A DNA stretch of 24,413 bases from the NCBI RefSeq assembly GCF_000003605.2, contig NW_003132877.1, positions 89,030 to 113,442 of the forward strand. The letters run 5' to 3'. The notes beneath the pieces were generated by a model, which was not told the origin of the DNA, ran no database searches, and saw nothing but the letters and a program-made list of their open reading frames with translations. The position numbers and the translations under genes are program-made. Shown here in pieces: positions 7,862 through 16,776 of the stretch; within the stretch, counting starts at the first letter, position 1; each line of letters begins with the position of its first letter. The DNA is from Saccoglossus kowalevskii (Eukaryota; Hemichordata; Enteropneusta; Harrimaniidae).

Positions 7862-8790
7862 CAGAGATTCGTGCCTGAAAGATACTTTGCTTTCAATAAC
7901 CTAATTGTATTACCCCCAATGCGCTACAGCGTTGTTGTATACGATGTTGATGCGTATGATTCTCAAATATTATATATCGTTGACGATTCTATTATTTATT
8001 GTTTAGCCTTTTTGCACTGTACAATACAAACTGTGTCAAACCCAGAAGTTCAAAAGTCATTTTTTTAAATATATTTTTAATTAAACTGAACTATAAAACG
8101 TCTTTTTTTATAGTTTTCTCACAGGCAAATGATTCAGTTTGAAAAGTAATATTCCAATGACTGAAACATAAAAAGGGTTGTTCTGGACAAGGGAAAAAAT
8201 AACTCACCATCACAGAGTAATATACGTTTTAACTACTTTATTGGATAACCTCAAGGATATCAGAATTGATGGTAGTCAACTTTACGTGAGAAACATGTTG
8301 TCTTCACTCAGATAATTCTTAGGGCTGTATATTTGTCGTTCCTTCTAATCTGGTGTGAGTGCTCATGTTTAGTCTGAGCCCACAGGATTCAATTCTCAGA
8401 CCCCAGTACTGTCTCTGGATCGCTAATTTCATTCTGGCCGTCAATAATTAATAATATTGTTTGGCTAGATCGGGCGAGTCACCAGACATATGTTAGACCC
8501 AAGGTTAGATGGTTACTATGATATAAACAATTAATTAGTACAGGAAGTTAATCTAAATTACAGAAGAGTTAACCACATACACAAACGATATTTAGATTCA
8601 TACTCATCAATGACAATTTACTAGTCCGAGAACATATCACAAGCGACTTAGCAACAATAATAGATATACACTCATAAAGGAATTCACAATCACAAAAAAT
8701 ACATTTAAATAGTTTGTACAGAAGACAATTGTGTGTATTTATAATTCAAAAAATAAAATTGGTGATGGGAAGCACAACATATTACTATTC
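7862..8790 (+). repeat. Homologous block, copy 1 (matches 14832-16035)
   Basis: Starting right after the acceptor TTTTATTTACAG, the frame 7862-8068 reads RFVPERYFAFNNLIVLPPM and onward for about 65 codons. The second copy begins after TTTTTTCAG with a related FVSEG, stop, FAINDVLILP. Other matching pieces are TGACTGAAACATAAAAAG (8160), ACTACTTTATTG (8233), TTGTCTTCACTCAGATAA (8299), CCAGACATATGTTAGACCC (8481) and AATAAAATTGGTGATGGGAA (8752). The copies are diverged and carry indels. The first part could be a coding exon, intact only in this copy. I do not recognise the protein. Confidence 0.55.
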
Positions 8791-8933
8791 TTGGATGTGT
8801 TCTCATCTATGTTAATGGTAGGCACTCATCTTAAATGAAAATGAAGATAAATATTCAAAGACTTGATCATCAATACAAGTAATGGAATAACGAGCAGAAT
8901 GCTAGCTTAAACGAATACACATCTGACATACAC

Positions 8934-9063
8934 CTGTGCTGAATAGGACTTCTTTCACATACAAACTCAATGAATCATCATATGTTAATCGTCCGAGTTT
9001 ACCAGGGTTAGAGTTTTCATTTCGAAGTGATGCAATGATGAATGCAACTTTAACTATATCTTC
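8934..9063 (-). CDS. Possible isolated coding exon, minus strand
   Basis: On the minus strand, acceptor CATCTTGTAG is followed by 43 codons (EDIVKVAFIIASLRNE..., later GKLGRLTYDDS and YVKEVLF) and a donor ACAG|GTGTATG. The amino acid mix looks protein-like. The frame is also open upstream of the TAG that forms the acceptor. I recognise no domain and find no partner exons nearby. It could be a leftover from a lost gene or from a transposable element. Confidence is low. Confidence 0.2.
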
Positions 9064-9439
9064 CTACAAGATGTTATTCAAGCTAAATCTCTCAATCTTT
9101 TCATCAAAGATATCGGTGTCGATGTCGTGGAATGAATTATTTATCTTTCTTTAATGAATATAAAAGCTCTAAAGTAATAAAGCATAAAATTGGGAAGTGG
9201 TCAGGTGGTCGCCGATGCAAGTACTTCACAACTTTGTACGCTATTTTCTTACATTATCTATATAGCACGCATGGCTTGTGATACATTTTGGGCTCCATCT
9301 CGACTTTCAAAATTTGTTTCTAACATTTTACTGCGGGATACGGTTAGACAACGGCAAGTTTGCAAACGTATCTAACTATTTATCGATCAATCTTTCAATC
9401 CGACTAGTGCGATCGTTACCGATTACAGTAAACAGCACT

Positions 9440-9792
9440 ACGGTCAAAACTCATTATTGCATGGTATATTGAGGGTAGTGGTCAGTTTGCGTATCAAACC
9501 ATACTACTGGCTAAGACATACGAACACATTATCACATGATATATTGAGGGCATTAGTCAGTTTCAACCAATACTGCTGACCAACCATACGAACTCGTTTT
9601 CACATGGTATGTTGAGGGAAGATTTCAGTTTACATAACATCCCATAATACTAGCCTTATATTCGTACTTATTTTCGCATAGTATATTGAGTGCAGAATTC
9701 AGTTTACATATCAAACCCTACTACAAACAAGTATATATGTATTCACTGTAACATGGAATATTGAGGACTTTAGTCAGTTATATAGTAGAGCC
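9440..9792 (+). repeat. ~75-bp tandem repeat array, left part
   Basis: Five diverged units. Each carries a phrase like ATGGTATATTGAGGG, then AGTCAGTTTAC, then CAAACCATACTACTGGC. The TATTGAG phrase recurs at about 9467, 9542, 9610, 9684 and 9759, spacings of 75, 68, 74 and 75. The fifth unit is cut by the LINE at 9795 and the array resumes at 12366. Confidence 0.8.
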
Positions 9793-9801
9793 TTTATTTA
9801 G

Positions 9802-10149
9802 TACGCCAAAGAAGAACGCAAAAAAGAGACTCTTATAGAATATTTAAACCAGTACCAACTGGGCATTAATGAGACTTTTAAGAATGATATAATTTTACCA
9901 AATGCTACAAACTCAAATGTTTTCTTTGATAAAGTAGTGAAAACTGAAAGCCATACATGCATGTCCAGTAGTGTTTCATCTAACACTCCTAACTGCCATA
10001 AAGCTACCCATAAAACAAGACGAAAATCCAACAAATCAAAACCACTTGCAGCAAAATTACGGGTAGGATATGTAAATTTCAGAGGGTTGGTGTCTAACGA
10101 GTCTGAGCTATACGTTTTAAAGTTCGAATGTTTAGAATGGCATACATAA
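9802..10149 (+). pseudogene. LINE: N-terminal region and start of endonuclease
   Basis: A frame opening after TAG at 9799-9801 and closing with TAA at 10147-10149. It has a Lys/Asn-rich leader, a basic stretch (KTRRKSNKSK), then LRVGYVNFRGLVSNESEL, which matches the first strand of LINE endonuclease/exonuclease/phosphatase domains (Asn in NxRGL). The rest of that domain, with its catalytic Glu, Asp and His residues, is missing: reverse transcriptase sequence begins within about 80 bases. The element is therefore internally deleted. Confidence 0.65.
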
Positions 10150-10227
10150 TATTGTTGTCACTACCGATATAAAATATTCTAAAGGTGGTGGCAAAGTAGT
10201 GACAAATTCATTAAAATTTATGTTAAT

Positions 10228-10898
10228 ATGTGTCTCCACCTTGAGATTGTCCCTGTTGATTGGGGAAAAAGCATAATAATACCATTACACAAGAAAGGCA
10301 ATATAAAAAATCTGAATAACTATCGAGGCATTTCACTCAGCTCAGTTAATGGAAAAATTTATAGTAAAATAGTTGAAAAAGAATTATCCAATTTGATGGA
10401 ATCTAATAATATTTTAGGGGAAATTCAAGGGGGTTTCAGGAAAAACAGACGGCCAATTGACCAAGTGTTCATTCTAAAAAGAATAGCTTCAATTCGTAAA
10501 CACCTAAAAAAGCATACATATTTTTTCCTTTTTAGATTTTAAAAAGGCTTATGACAGCATTGGTAGAGAAGGTTTATGGTATGCTTTATGGCAGAATGGT
10601 GTAAAGGGCAAGTTATGGCGTATAATAAAAAAATACATATAACCATATTGAAAGTAAATTATCATTTTGCGATATTGAAACAGATCATTTTACACAGAAT
10701 GAGGGTTTAAAACAAGGATGTGTTTTAGCCCCAACGTTATTCTCAATTTACATAAATGAATTCAAAAAACTGTCAAATGATTCACTACTTGGTGTTAAAT
10801 TAGATGAAATTTGTATAAATGGAATGTTTTTTGCTGATGATGTGGTACTTATTGCAACAAATAAGGACCAACTCACCATTTCTGCAAACTTTGGAAGA
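10228..10898 (+). pseudogene. LINE: reverse transcriptase domain, frameshifted
   Basis: The RT core is readable in three successive frames. 10228-10542 carries PVDWGKSIIIPLHKKGN, NNYRGISLSS and IQGGFRKNRRPIDQ (fingers and palm). About 10532-10642 carries LDFKKAYDS with the first catalytic Asp. 10641-10898 carries GLKQGCVLAPTLFSIY and the FADD box (10830-10841) with the paired catalytic Asp. Frameshifts separate the parts at about 10530 and 10640, and a TGA ends the third. This is a dead copy. Confidence 0.85.
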
Positions 10899-12055
10899 TG
10901 ACAATTAACGAGGAAAAGTCAAACGTGTTGATCATTAATATGAAAGTTAACAAAAACAAAGATTGGCAGATTAGGAACTCAAATATAAAAGAAGCTTCTG
11001 AGTATAAATAGTTGGGTGGATGGATTACACGTAACTTGTCAGATCATACACAATGTGCGAAAATGTCTGAAAAGTTAAACAAGTTATTCCCATTATGAAA
11101 TCAATTCTTGGTAACCATGGCAATGTGAATAGAGTAGAATATGGTATATCTCTGTGGAACCACATTATTATACCTGCCTTAGAGTATGCCTGTGAGTTAC
11201 TAATATTTAGTTCAACAGATATGGAAAAAATAGAAAGAATGCAACGTACAATGGGAAAGCGTATTCTAGGAGCATGTCGATACACAGCAAACGAAGCCGT
11301 TCTCGGGGACCTGGGGTGGATAACTATGAAAAGTAGAGTCAGTTTATTAAAACTGAATTAATACAAGAGGTTTTTTTTAATGTAATCAACCAGATGGTCA
11401 AACGTTATTTTTAATAAACTAACTGCATTTAAAGAGAATAATCTGAATAAGACCTAGCCACAGCTAAATAGCATTGAAGATATAGAAAGAACTATAAAGA
11501 TAAACAAACGTCAATTCACTAATCTGTCTGAAAGAAATATTAAAAATATGATAGTAAACAGTGAAGAGATTCAATGGAAATAAAAAATGGCAGAGAAATC
11601 AAGTCTCGTTTATTATAGAAAATTTATAACAAATTTAAAATATTGTGGGAAATATTTAAATTTTTTATCCAACTTCAAGGGCACCCAATTAAAATTCAAG
11701 GCAAGATCCTGCACTCTTGGTTTGGCATATGAGAGAAGGAAACTTGGATAACAATGATTGTATCTGTCCATGCTGCAAAAAGGAACCTGAAACACTTGAG
11801 CATTTCATATTACATTGTGAATGTTTCTCAGCACAGAGAAAAACCCTAATGGAAAGGATTGAAATGCTCCTATGTAACAAAAACGGAATAAATTTACATA
11901 AAGACCTCATAGCAAACAAAGAAGTGATCTGTTTAATCCTGGGTGACAGTACAAGGCAGTATAATTCAGTCCTGTGTGACGAAATTGATACTTTTACAAA
12001 AAAATTCTTAATTGATGACAAGGAGAGTAGAAAGAAGTATACAGATAATATTTAA
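10899..12055 (+). pseudogene. LINE: thumb/connector and C-terminal Cys-rich region
   Basis: Downstream of the RT core the frame is broken by stops and shifts but still shows typical LINE C-terminal features. These are a Lys-rich segment with EYK, stop, LGGWIT at about 10999-11030, and IPALEYACELL with KRILGACRY and LGDLGW at 11095-11361. The last frame, 11717-12055, has CICPCC followed by LEHFILHC (about 11761-11818), a zinc-binding-like motif seen at the end of many LINE ORF2 proteins. The frame ends with TAA at 12053-12055. Confidence 0.75.
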
Positions 12056-12263
12056 TATTTTTCCAATGTACTTCTTATATTTTAGTTTTCTTATTTTTTT
12101 CTGCTTTTAGATGTTGTTGTTGTTATATTTTGTTATTCTAGTTCATGTAACTTAGTTTCTTTTTGTCTAACAAAAGTTTGTTCATTAGTCTTTGACTGAA
12201 ATGTAATTTTTATTTGGTGCAGCTCGTAATTTACATAGTGAAGCCCTGTTACAAAAGGGAAGC

Positions 12264-12265
12264 AA

Positions 12266-12356
<91 letters not shown>

Positions 12357-12359
12357 ATA
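12264..12359 (+). repeat. (AAAT)n tail of the LINE
   Basis: About 24 perfect AAAT/AATA units at the 3' end of the element, following AGGGAAGC. It lies about 200 bases after the last LINE stop codon. The purity of the tail contrasts with the damage in the coding part, so it has probably re-expanded as a microsatellite. Confidence 0.9.
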
Positions 12360-12365
12360 GCGTAG

Positions 12366-12590
12366 TTCTTATTGCATTCCATATTAAGGTTTGCAGTCAG
12401 TTTACGGATCAATCCATACTACTTGCCTTTATATATGTAATTATTATTGCAAAGTATATATAACAGATTAGTAAGTTTACGTATCAAACCGAAGGTAGAA
12501 TTCAGTTCACGTATAAACCCATACTACTGGCTTTTACATACGTATGGTATATTGAAGGAAGTAGTCAGTTTACACATGTACCAAGTTTTA
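12366..12590 (+). repeat. ~75-bp tandem repeat array, right part
   Basis: This continues the array interrupted by the LINE. Phrases TATTAAGG (12382), GTATATATAAC (about 12455) and TATTGAAGG (about 12549) recur with CAGTTTACG, ATCAAACC and CATACTACTGGC between them. One unit around 12490 is shortened. Confidence 0.7.
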
Positions 12591-14160
12591 TCTTAATGTG
12601 ATAATTAATTATAGTACAAATCTAGTACTCTTTCGAAGATAGAAGCCATGCTTGTTTTGTATATTTGATTTAGATTCAGATTACTGTTTCTGGAAACTCT
12701 GATTGTTTTGAATGTTTATAGTGTCAACCATAATAAAGGTTAAATATTGGAACAATTCATCTGTAATATATTTATAATATATCGCCTGTTGCTTTATTTA
12801 TGTTATATTTTGATCATTTTTTTACCATATCTCCCACCCTTCATGTCATCGCTTCTCTAAATGATTCATACACGAAATTTATTGCGATTATTGACAACTT
12901 GTTTACAATGTTTGAAAAGTTGGGCGTGATATTCCGCACATATCATTGACGTGTATGCTAATATTGTTTATACAGATATTATAAATGTACATTTGTAAAT
13001 ACAGTGTTATCACATCTACTATTTGTATCGCTCTGCGATAAAGTAAGAAGCACATTTTCAAGATTTACGGATTACACACAAAAAAAAAACACTTGTGTAT
13101 ATAATAGGTACTTTTCCGATACAAACTTTGAACAATATATAAGTATAAACGATAATTAGCAGCGAACAAGGGACAGCGTCGCTGTTCTGATTTGCATATC
13201 GAGTTCTATTTTCAATTCAGCCAATTATCACACCGCTTGAATACAGGTTGAGGCGGTTGGTGACGCTTATATGGTTGTATCGGGTCTTCCCATCCGTAAT
13301 TGCGACTGCCGTGCAAGGGAGATAGAGTGTATGGCGTTTGCCCTATTATAAGCAATCAAGACATTGAACATGAGACATAGAGCACAATATAAGTTAAAAT
13401 TACGCATTGGAATACATTCAGGTAGGCATTATTGGGACGCCAAACTCGTCATCATCACAGCACATTTGACGGTCAATACGTCTTTAATTAGTTATTATAC
13501 CACAGCTAAAATCCAAAAATAATTGATAATAATACATTGCTAAACATTGTTTTCCAATTTTTAGATATGTATGGTTTGTGCCGGTGTTAGTGGTCTTGAA
13601 AGGGTCTCTTTTCTGACACAATGAATAATGCTTCTAGAGTCAAACATCCTCGTTTTAATCGGATCAATGTTATATCACAGTTCTAAATTGTTCACATGTG
13701 GAAGTACATAAATATTGAGAATGTACATTTTGACCAACACTCTATATAAGGAGTAATTTGACACACATGACCTAACTCAGAATGTCGAGGTGCTCATGTC
13801 GGCATTCAAACCACGACCGAATCAACACAACATTCTAACATTGAATGATTTGAACCAACTGGATACACATCATTCCCTTGGGTAACACGGAAATATAATT
13901 GTCTAAGATCAAATCGACAAATCGATATTGAGGGTGCCTTGTTTCTCTACGCAAAACTTGCCTTGTCCTACGGAGGTTAAGGTAAATCATGAATAGTGTT
14001 TTACAACATTCTCATACGTGTGTGCATTTATTTATATAACCTTTTTGTGGATTTAAGGTTATTATATCATGTACAAAGGTTCATTATTAATAAATATTTC
14101 AAATCAATTAAACATAAATCATCAGCAAACGTGTTGATTTAGTTTAGTTTATAAATAATA
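12591..14160. other. Stretch without a recognisable gene
   Basis: Mostly AT-rich. It holds a somewhat GC-richer pocket at about 13160-13340 and a TATATAAGG box-like sequence at about 13743. Several short frames are present, but none has a protein-like pattern or paired splice sites that I trust. Confidence 0.4.
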
Positions 14161-14164
14161 CGGG

Positions 14165-14545
14165 TTGTTTGCTTCATTTCGCGCATTTCTAAGGATTTTT
14201 ACCTGGTTTGACGGTTACTCTTGGTGGTTCGTTATTCTGCCATCTCAACACTCTCGTAGATTTCTCTCTCGTCAGTGTGAGAGTATTTTTCTTTTATCCT
14301 TATCACTGCAAAAGTTGCTATCCATATCTCCCGGCGAAATAAACAAAATGGACGTTCTTTTTAGGGTCCGTTGGAGATTGTTAAAACTCACCATCGGAAA
14401 TGAATCCAAAAACCAGTACTTCAATCTTGTTAAACAGGACGAGAGGTTCGAATACATTTGGACTACAAATGTTTCTTGGAAAATGAAAAATTACAAATTC
14501 ATTTGTGACTGTTATGGTTCAGAGGTTGTTTTTACGCTTTTGTAA
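14165..14545 (+). CDS. Unrecognised ORF in a transcript-like unit
   Basis: A 126-codon frame starting at a non-ATG codon. The first ATG, at 14348, has a good context (ACAAAATGG) and gives 65 residues starting MDVLFRVRWRLLKLTIGN. The preceding leader is pyrimidine-rich. Downstream lie a GC-richer hairpin-like stretch (GAACC ... GGGTTC at about 14716-14746) and AATAAA at about 14778. The layout resembles a compact transcription unit or a retroelement fragment. No domain is recognised, and a frame of this length can arise by chance in AT-rich DNA, so this is weak. Confidence 0.25.
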   Translation: MFASFRAFLRIFTWFDGYSWWFVILPSQHSRRFLSRQCESIFLLSLSLQKLLSISPGEINKMDVLFRVRWRLLKLTIGNESKNQYFNLVKQDERFEYIWTTNVSWKMKNYKFICDCYGSEVVFTLL

Positions 14546-14831
14546 TTCAAATTGTCGTTTTGGTCTATCTTGTTGTTTAATTTGTGTGTCTAATTCAATA
14601 CATTTCATTCAATGCTGTTGTTTGTTTTTATGCTATCACACAACACGTTACGTGTTTGTATCAGGTTTTTAATTGGCCTTAGAATTTGGCAGGGGGTCGC
14701 AACCTATTGCAGTGAGAACCAGTGTGACTGGCTTGCCGACGGGGTTCTAAGGGTTGTTTTTCTAAGTTGAATGTTCAATAAATGTTAGGGTTTTTGTATA
14801 TATATATTATGTATTTTTTCAGATATTCGTG

Positions 14832-16035
14832 TCTGAGGGATAGTTTGCAATCAATGACGTACTCATATTACCATCGCACACTCCATTGTATCTGATGTTG
14901 ATGCAAATGACGTTTATTTTCAAAATAAAAGATATCTCGCACGATCCGAATATTATTTTTTAGCATTTTCGCAATTATATTTAATACTGTACAACGCAAA
15001 CTGTGTCTTTCCAATATATTCGAGATACTGACTAAAATTATTTAGTGAACTATACAATATGTCAATTCCTTTGTTTTGTCCACGGGCAAAGGGTTTATTT
15101 TGGAACATAATATTTCAATGACTGAAACATAAAAAGAGCTGTTCTAGGCAAGGGGCGCTTTAACTACTTTATTGCATAACTCTAGTATATCAACTTTACA
15201 AGAGAAAAATGTTGTCCTCACTCAGATAACTCTTGGGAATGTCTTTTATCTCTCCTTCTAACCTAGCTACCATACATACCTGCAGTTCCGTCTCCATGTT
15301 GTTAGACGCATCCAATAATGAGTCACAGTGTTTTGGTAGACTTGGTGAGTTACCAAACATTCGTTAGACCCCAGGACACAAGTGTTCTTGCGCCAGCATA
15401 GCTTGGTCGCATTGATCTATTTTCTCTGACGTCCAGTGTATTGTTCACCAATGTTTTGCGTCGGTTGGAATGGGACTTTGCCGTAGGTGGCACCCTGCAG
15501 AGACGCCTAGGATGGGACGTTCGTGTTTACTTCAATGGTCACCCCACTCCTCTACAAAGTCAATTGGATAACTGGCTATAGAATCGAGCTCTTACAGTTT
15601 TATTTATTAGATAACATATGCTATTCATAGTATTTCGGAACACTTAATTGGCCAGACGCCAATAAAAATATTTGAGGTATGTATTATATACAAGGGACTG
15701 GCTTTAAGAAAACACGAGACAGATAACAAAATCCAGATACATTAGGATTCGTCAGCAGCGTGGTAGCTTAGTCAGAAACTGATATGCAGAACAGTAAGAA
15801 TAACAAAAATCTATACATATAATAATTTATTAGTCATTATATAAAAAAAATGCAGATGACTGAACAATAATCTAAACTAGTTTTTGTAAAACAGTATGAT
15901 AGTAAGCCAACATGTAGGCACTTGCCTTAAATTGTACTTCAAGTATCATGTAAAGGAATTATATAATTTTCTAAACCACAATACTAGCAATCTATATCAT
16001 TAGAATAAAATTATTGATGGAAAGCATAACATATA
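14832..16035 (+). repeat. Homologous block, copy 2 (matches 7862-8790)
   Basis: It begins after TATTTTTTCAG with FVSEG, stop, FAINDVLILP, the degraded counterpart of the frame at 7862. Further matches are TGACTGAAACATAAAAAG at about 15120, ACTACTTTATTG at 15161, TTGTCCTCACTCAGATAA at about 15211, CGTTAGACCCC at about 15362 and AATAAAATTATTGATGGAAA at about 16004. It is longer than copy 1 mainly because of extra GC-richer sequence at 15386-15600. An in-frame stop and frameshifts make this copy of the frame non-coding. It lies 3' of the minus-strand synthetase gene. Confidence 0.55.
15386..15600 (+). other. GC-richer insert with an unrecognised 60-codon frame
   Basis: This segment is absent from copy 1 of the duplicated block and is visibly richer in G+C. 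One plus-strand frame runs from about 15404 to TAG at 15580-15582 and reads ...LRRLEWDFAVGGTLQRRL, then GWDVRVYFNGHPTPLQ. It looks protein-like but matches no family I know. It may be a terminal exon, a transposon fragment or chance. Confidence 0.25.
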
Positions 16036-16576
16036 TAAATATATCTGAATGTAAAATTACACAATTTAGTTTATTTATACCTATTGTTGTTACCTAACCT
16101 TTGTCAATTTTATACTTTATCCCCAAAATAAAAAAAAAATATGTTGACAAAGTCAAGCATACTAATATTGTAATCTTCATTGTAGAAATGCTATGCATCG
16201 ATTAACTCGTGTTCACGTGATTTTGCACAAGCAAATATTAACATTGAGAGTATACATTACTTATTCACTAATTGATAAACTTTAATGTTAATAGATATTT
16301 TAAAATTTCTACTATTTGCATATCCCCACAGTAAATCATGACATAGGGTTGTATAACCGGACATAAATAAACTTTTATATATTCATGCAGAATGTATAAT
16401 ATATAATTAACTTATAGACTTTAGCAAGTTTAACCACAAATTAAAATTACACCTTACCTCACATGTTCGAAATAACTTCCCTATGCTATAACTATAAAAT
16501 GATGTTAATAAACAAAATTACCTCTTTTATTTTTTCATTTGTTTTCATGTTTTCGTTTTAAAACAACTCTATTATT
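16036..16576. other. AT-rich spacer 3' of the synthetase gene
   Basis: Very AT-rich sequence with no protein-like frame on either strand and no clear repeat. Confidence 0.4.
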
Positions 16577-16582
16577 TTTATT
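16577..16582 (-). terminator. Candidate polyadenylation signal of the synthetase gene
   Basis: The minus strand reads AATAAA, about 195 bases after the stop codon at 16779-16777. A second AATAAA lies at 16531-16526. In such AT-rich DNA the motif is common, so support is limited to position. Confidence 0.35.
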
Positions 16583-16776
16583 TGAAATTCTGTATACATA
16601 AAATCTAAAAATGCCCTCTATATCATCTCATCTGTCTCTCTTCAATATTGAAGCGAGACATTTTAGACAAAACATGAATAATAAAAATAACGACCAGCTC
16701 TTCTAGATTCAGAAAAACATATATTGCATTAACTAAACCAGTTTTAAATGTCCCTATTTATATTACATCTGCCATG

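Larger units (their letters stand above)
9795..12359 (+). mobile_element. Non-LTR retrotransposon (LINE), decayed, with AAAT tail
   Basis: A plus-strand element with, in order, an apurinic-type endonuclease N-terminus, a reverse transcriptase, a thumb/connector region and a Cys-rich C-terminus, followed by an untranslated 3' end and a long AAAT-repeat tail. The tetranucleotide tail and lack of LTRs indicate a LINE mobilised by target-primed reverse transcription. Most of the endonuclease is deleted, and there are several frameshifts and stops, so this copy cannot move by itself. It sits inside the 75-bp repeat array. The flanks together rebuild about one repeat unit. I could not define a clear target-site duplication, nor the clade (CR1/L2/Jockey-like groups are all possible). 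Confidence 0.85.

Noticed and set aside
9077-9154. Extension of the minus-strand exon at 8934 to a longer gene with acceptor near 9170
   Set aside because: The frame upstream of the TAG is closed by TAA at about 9152, and the acceptor near 9170 does not give an open phase.
12185-12412. Minus-strand frame with Leu-Phe-Ile-Tyr repeats
   Set aside because: It is only the AAAT tail of the LINE read in reverse.
9440-12590. CRISPR-like spacing of repeats
   Set aside because: Units are contiguous, diverged 75-bp tandem repeats with no constant-repeat and unique-spacer pattern, and the genome is eukaryotic.
13190-13197. ATTTGCAT octamer near CCAAT-like sequence
   Set aside because: An 8-base match in AT-rich DNA is expected by chance and no gene start is evident beside it.
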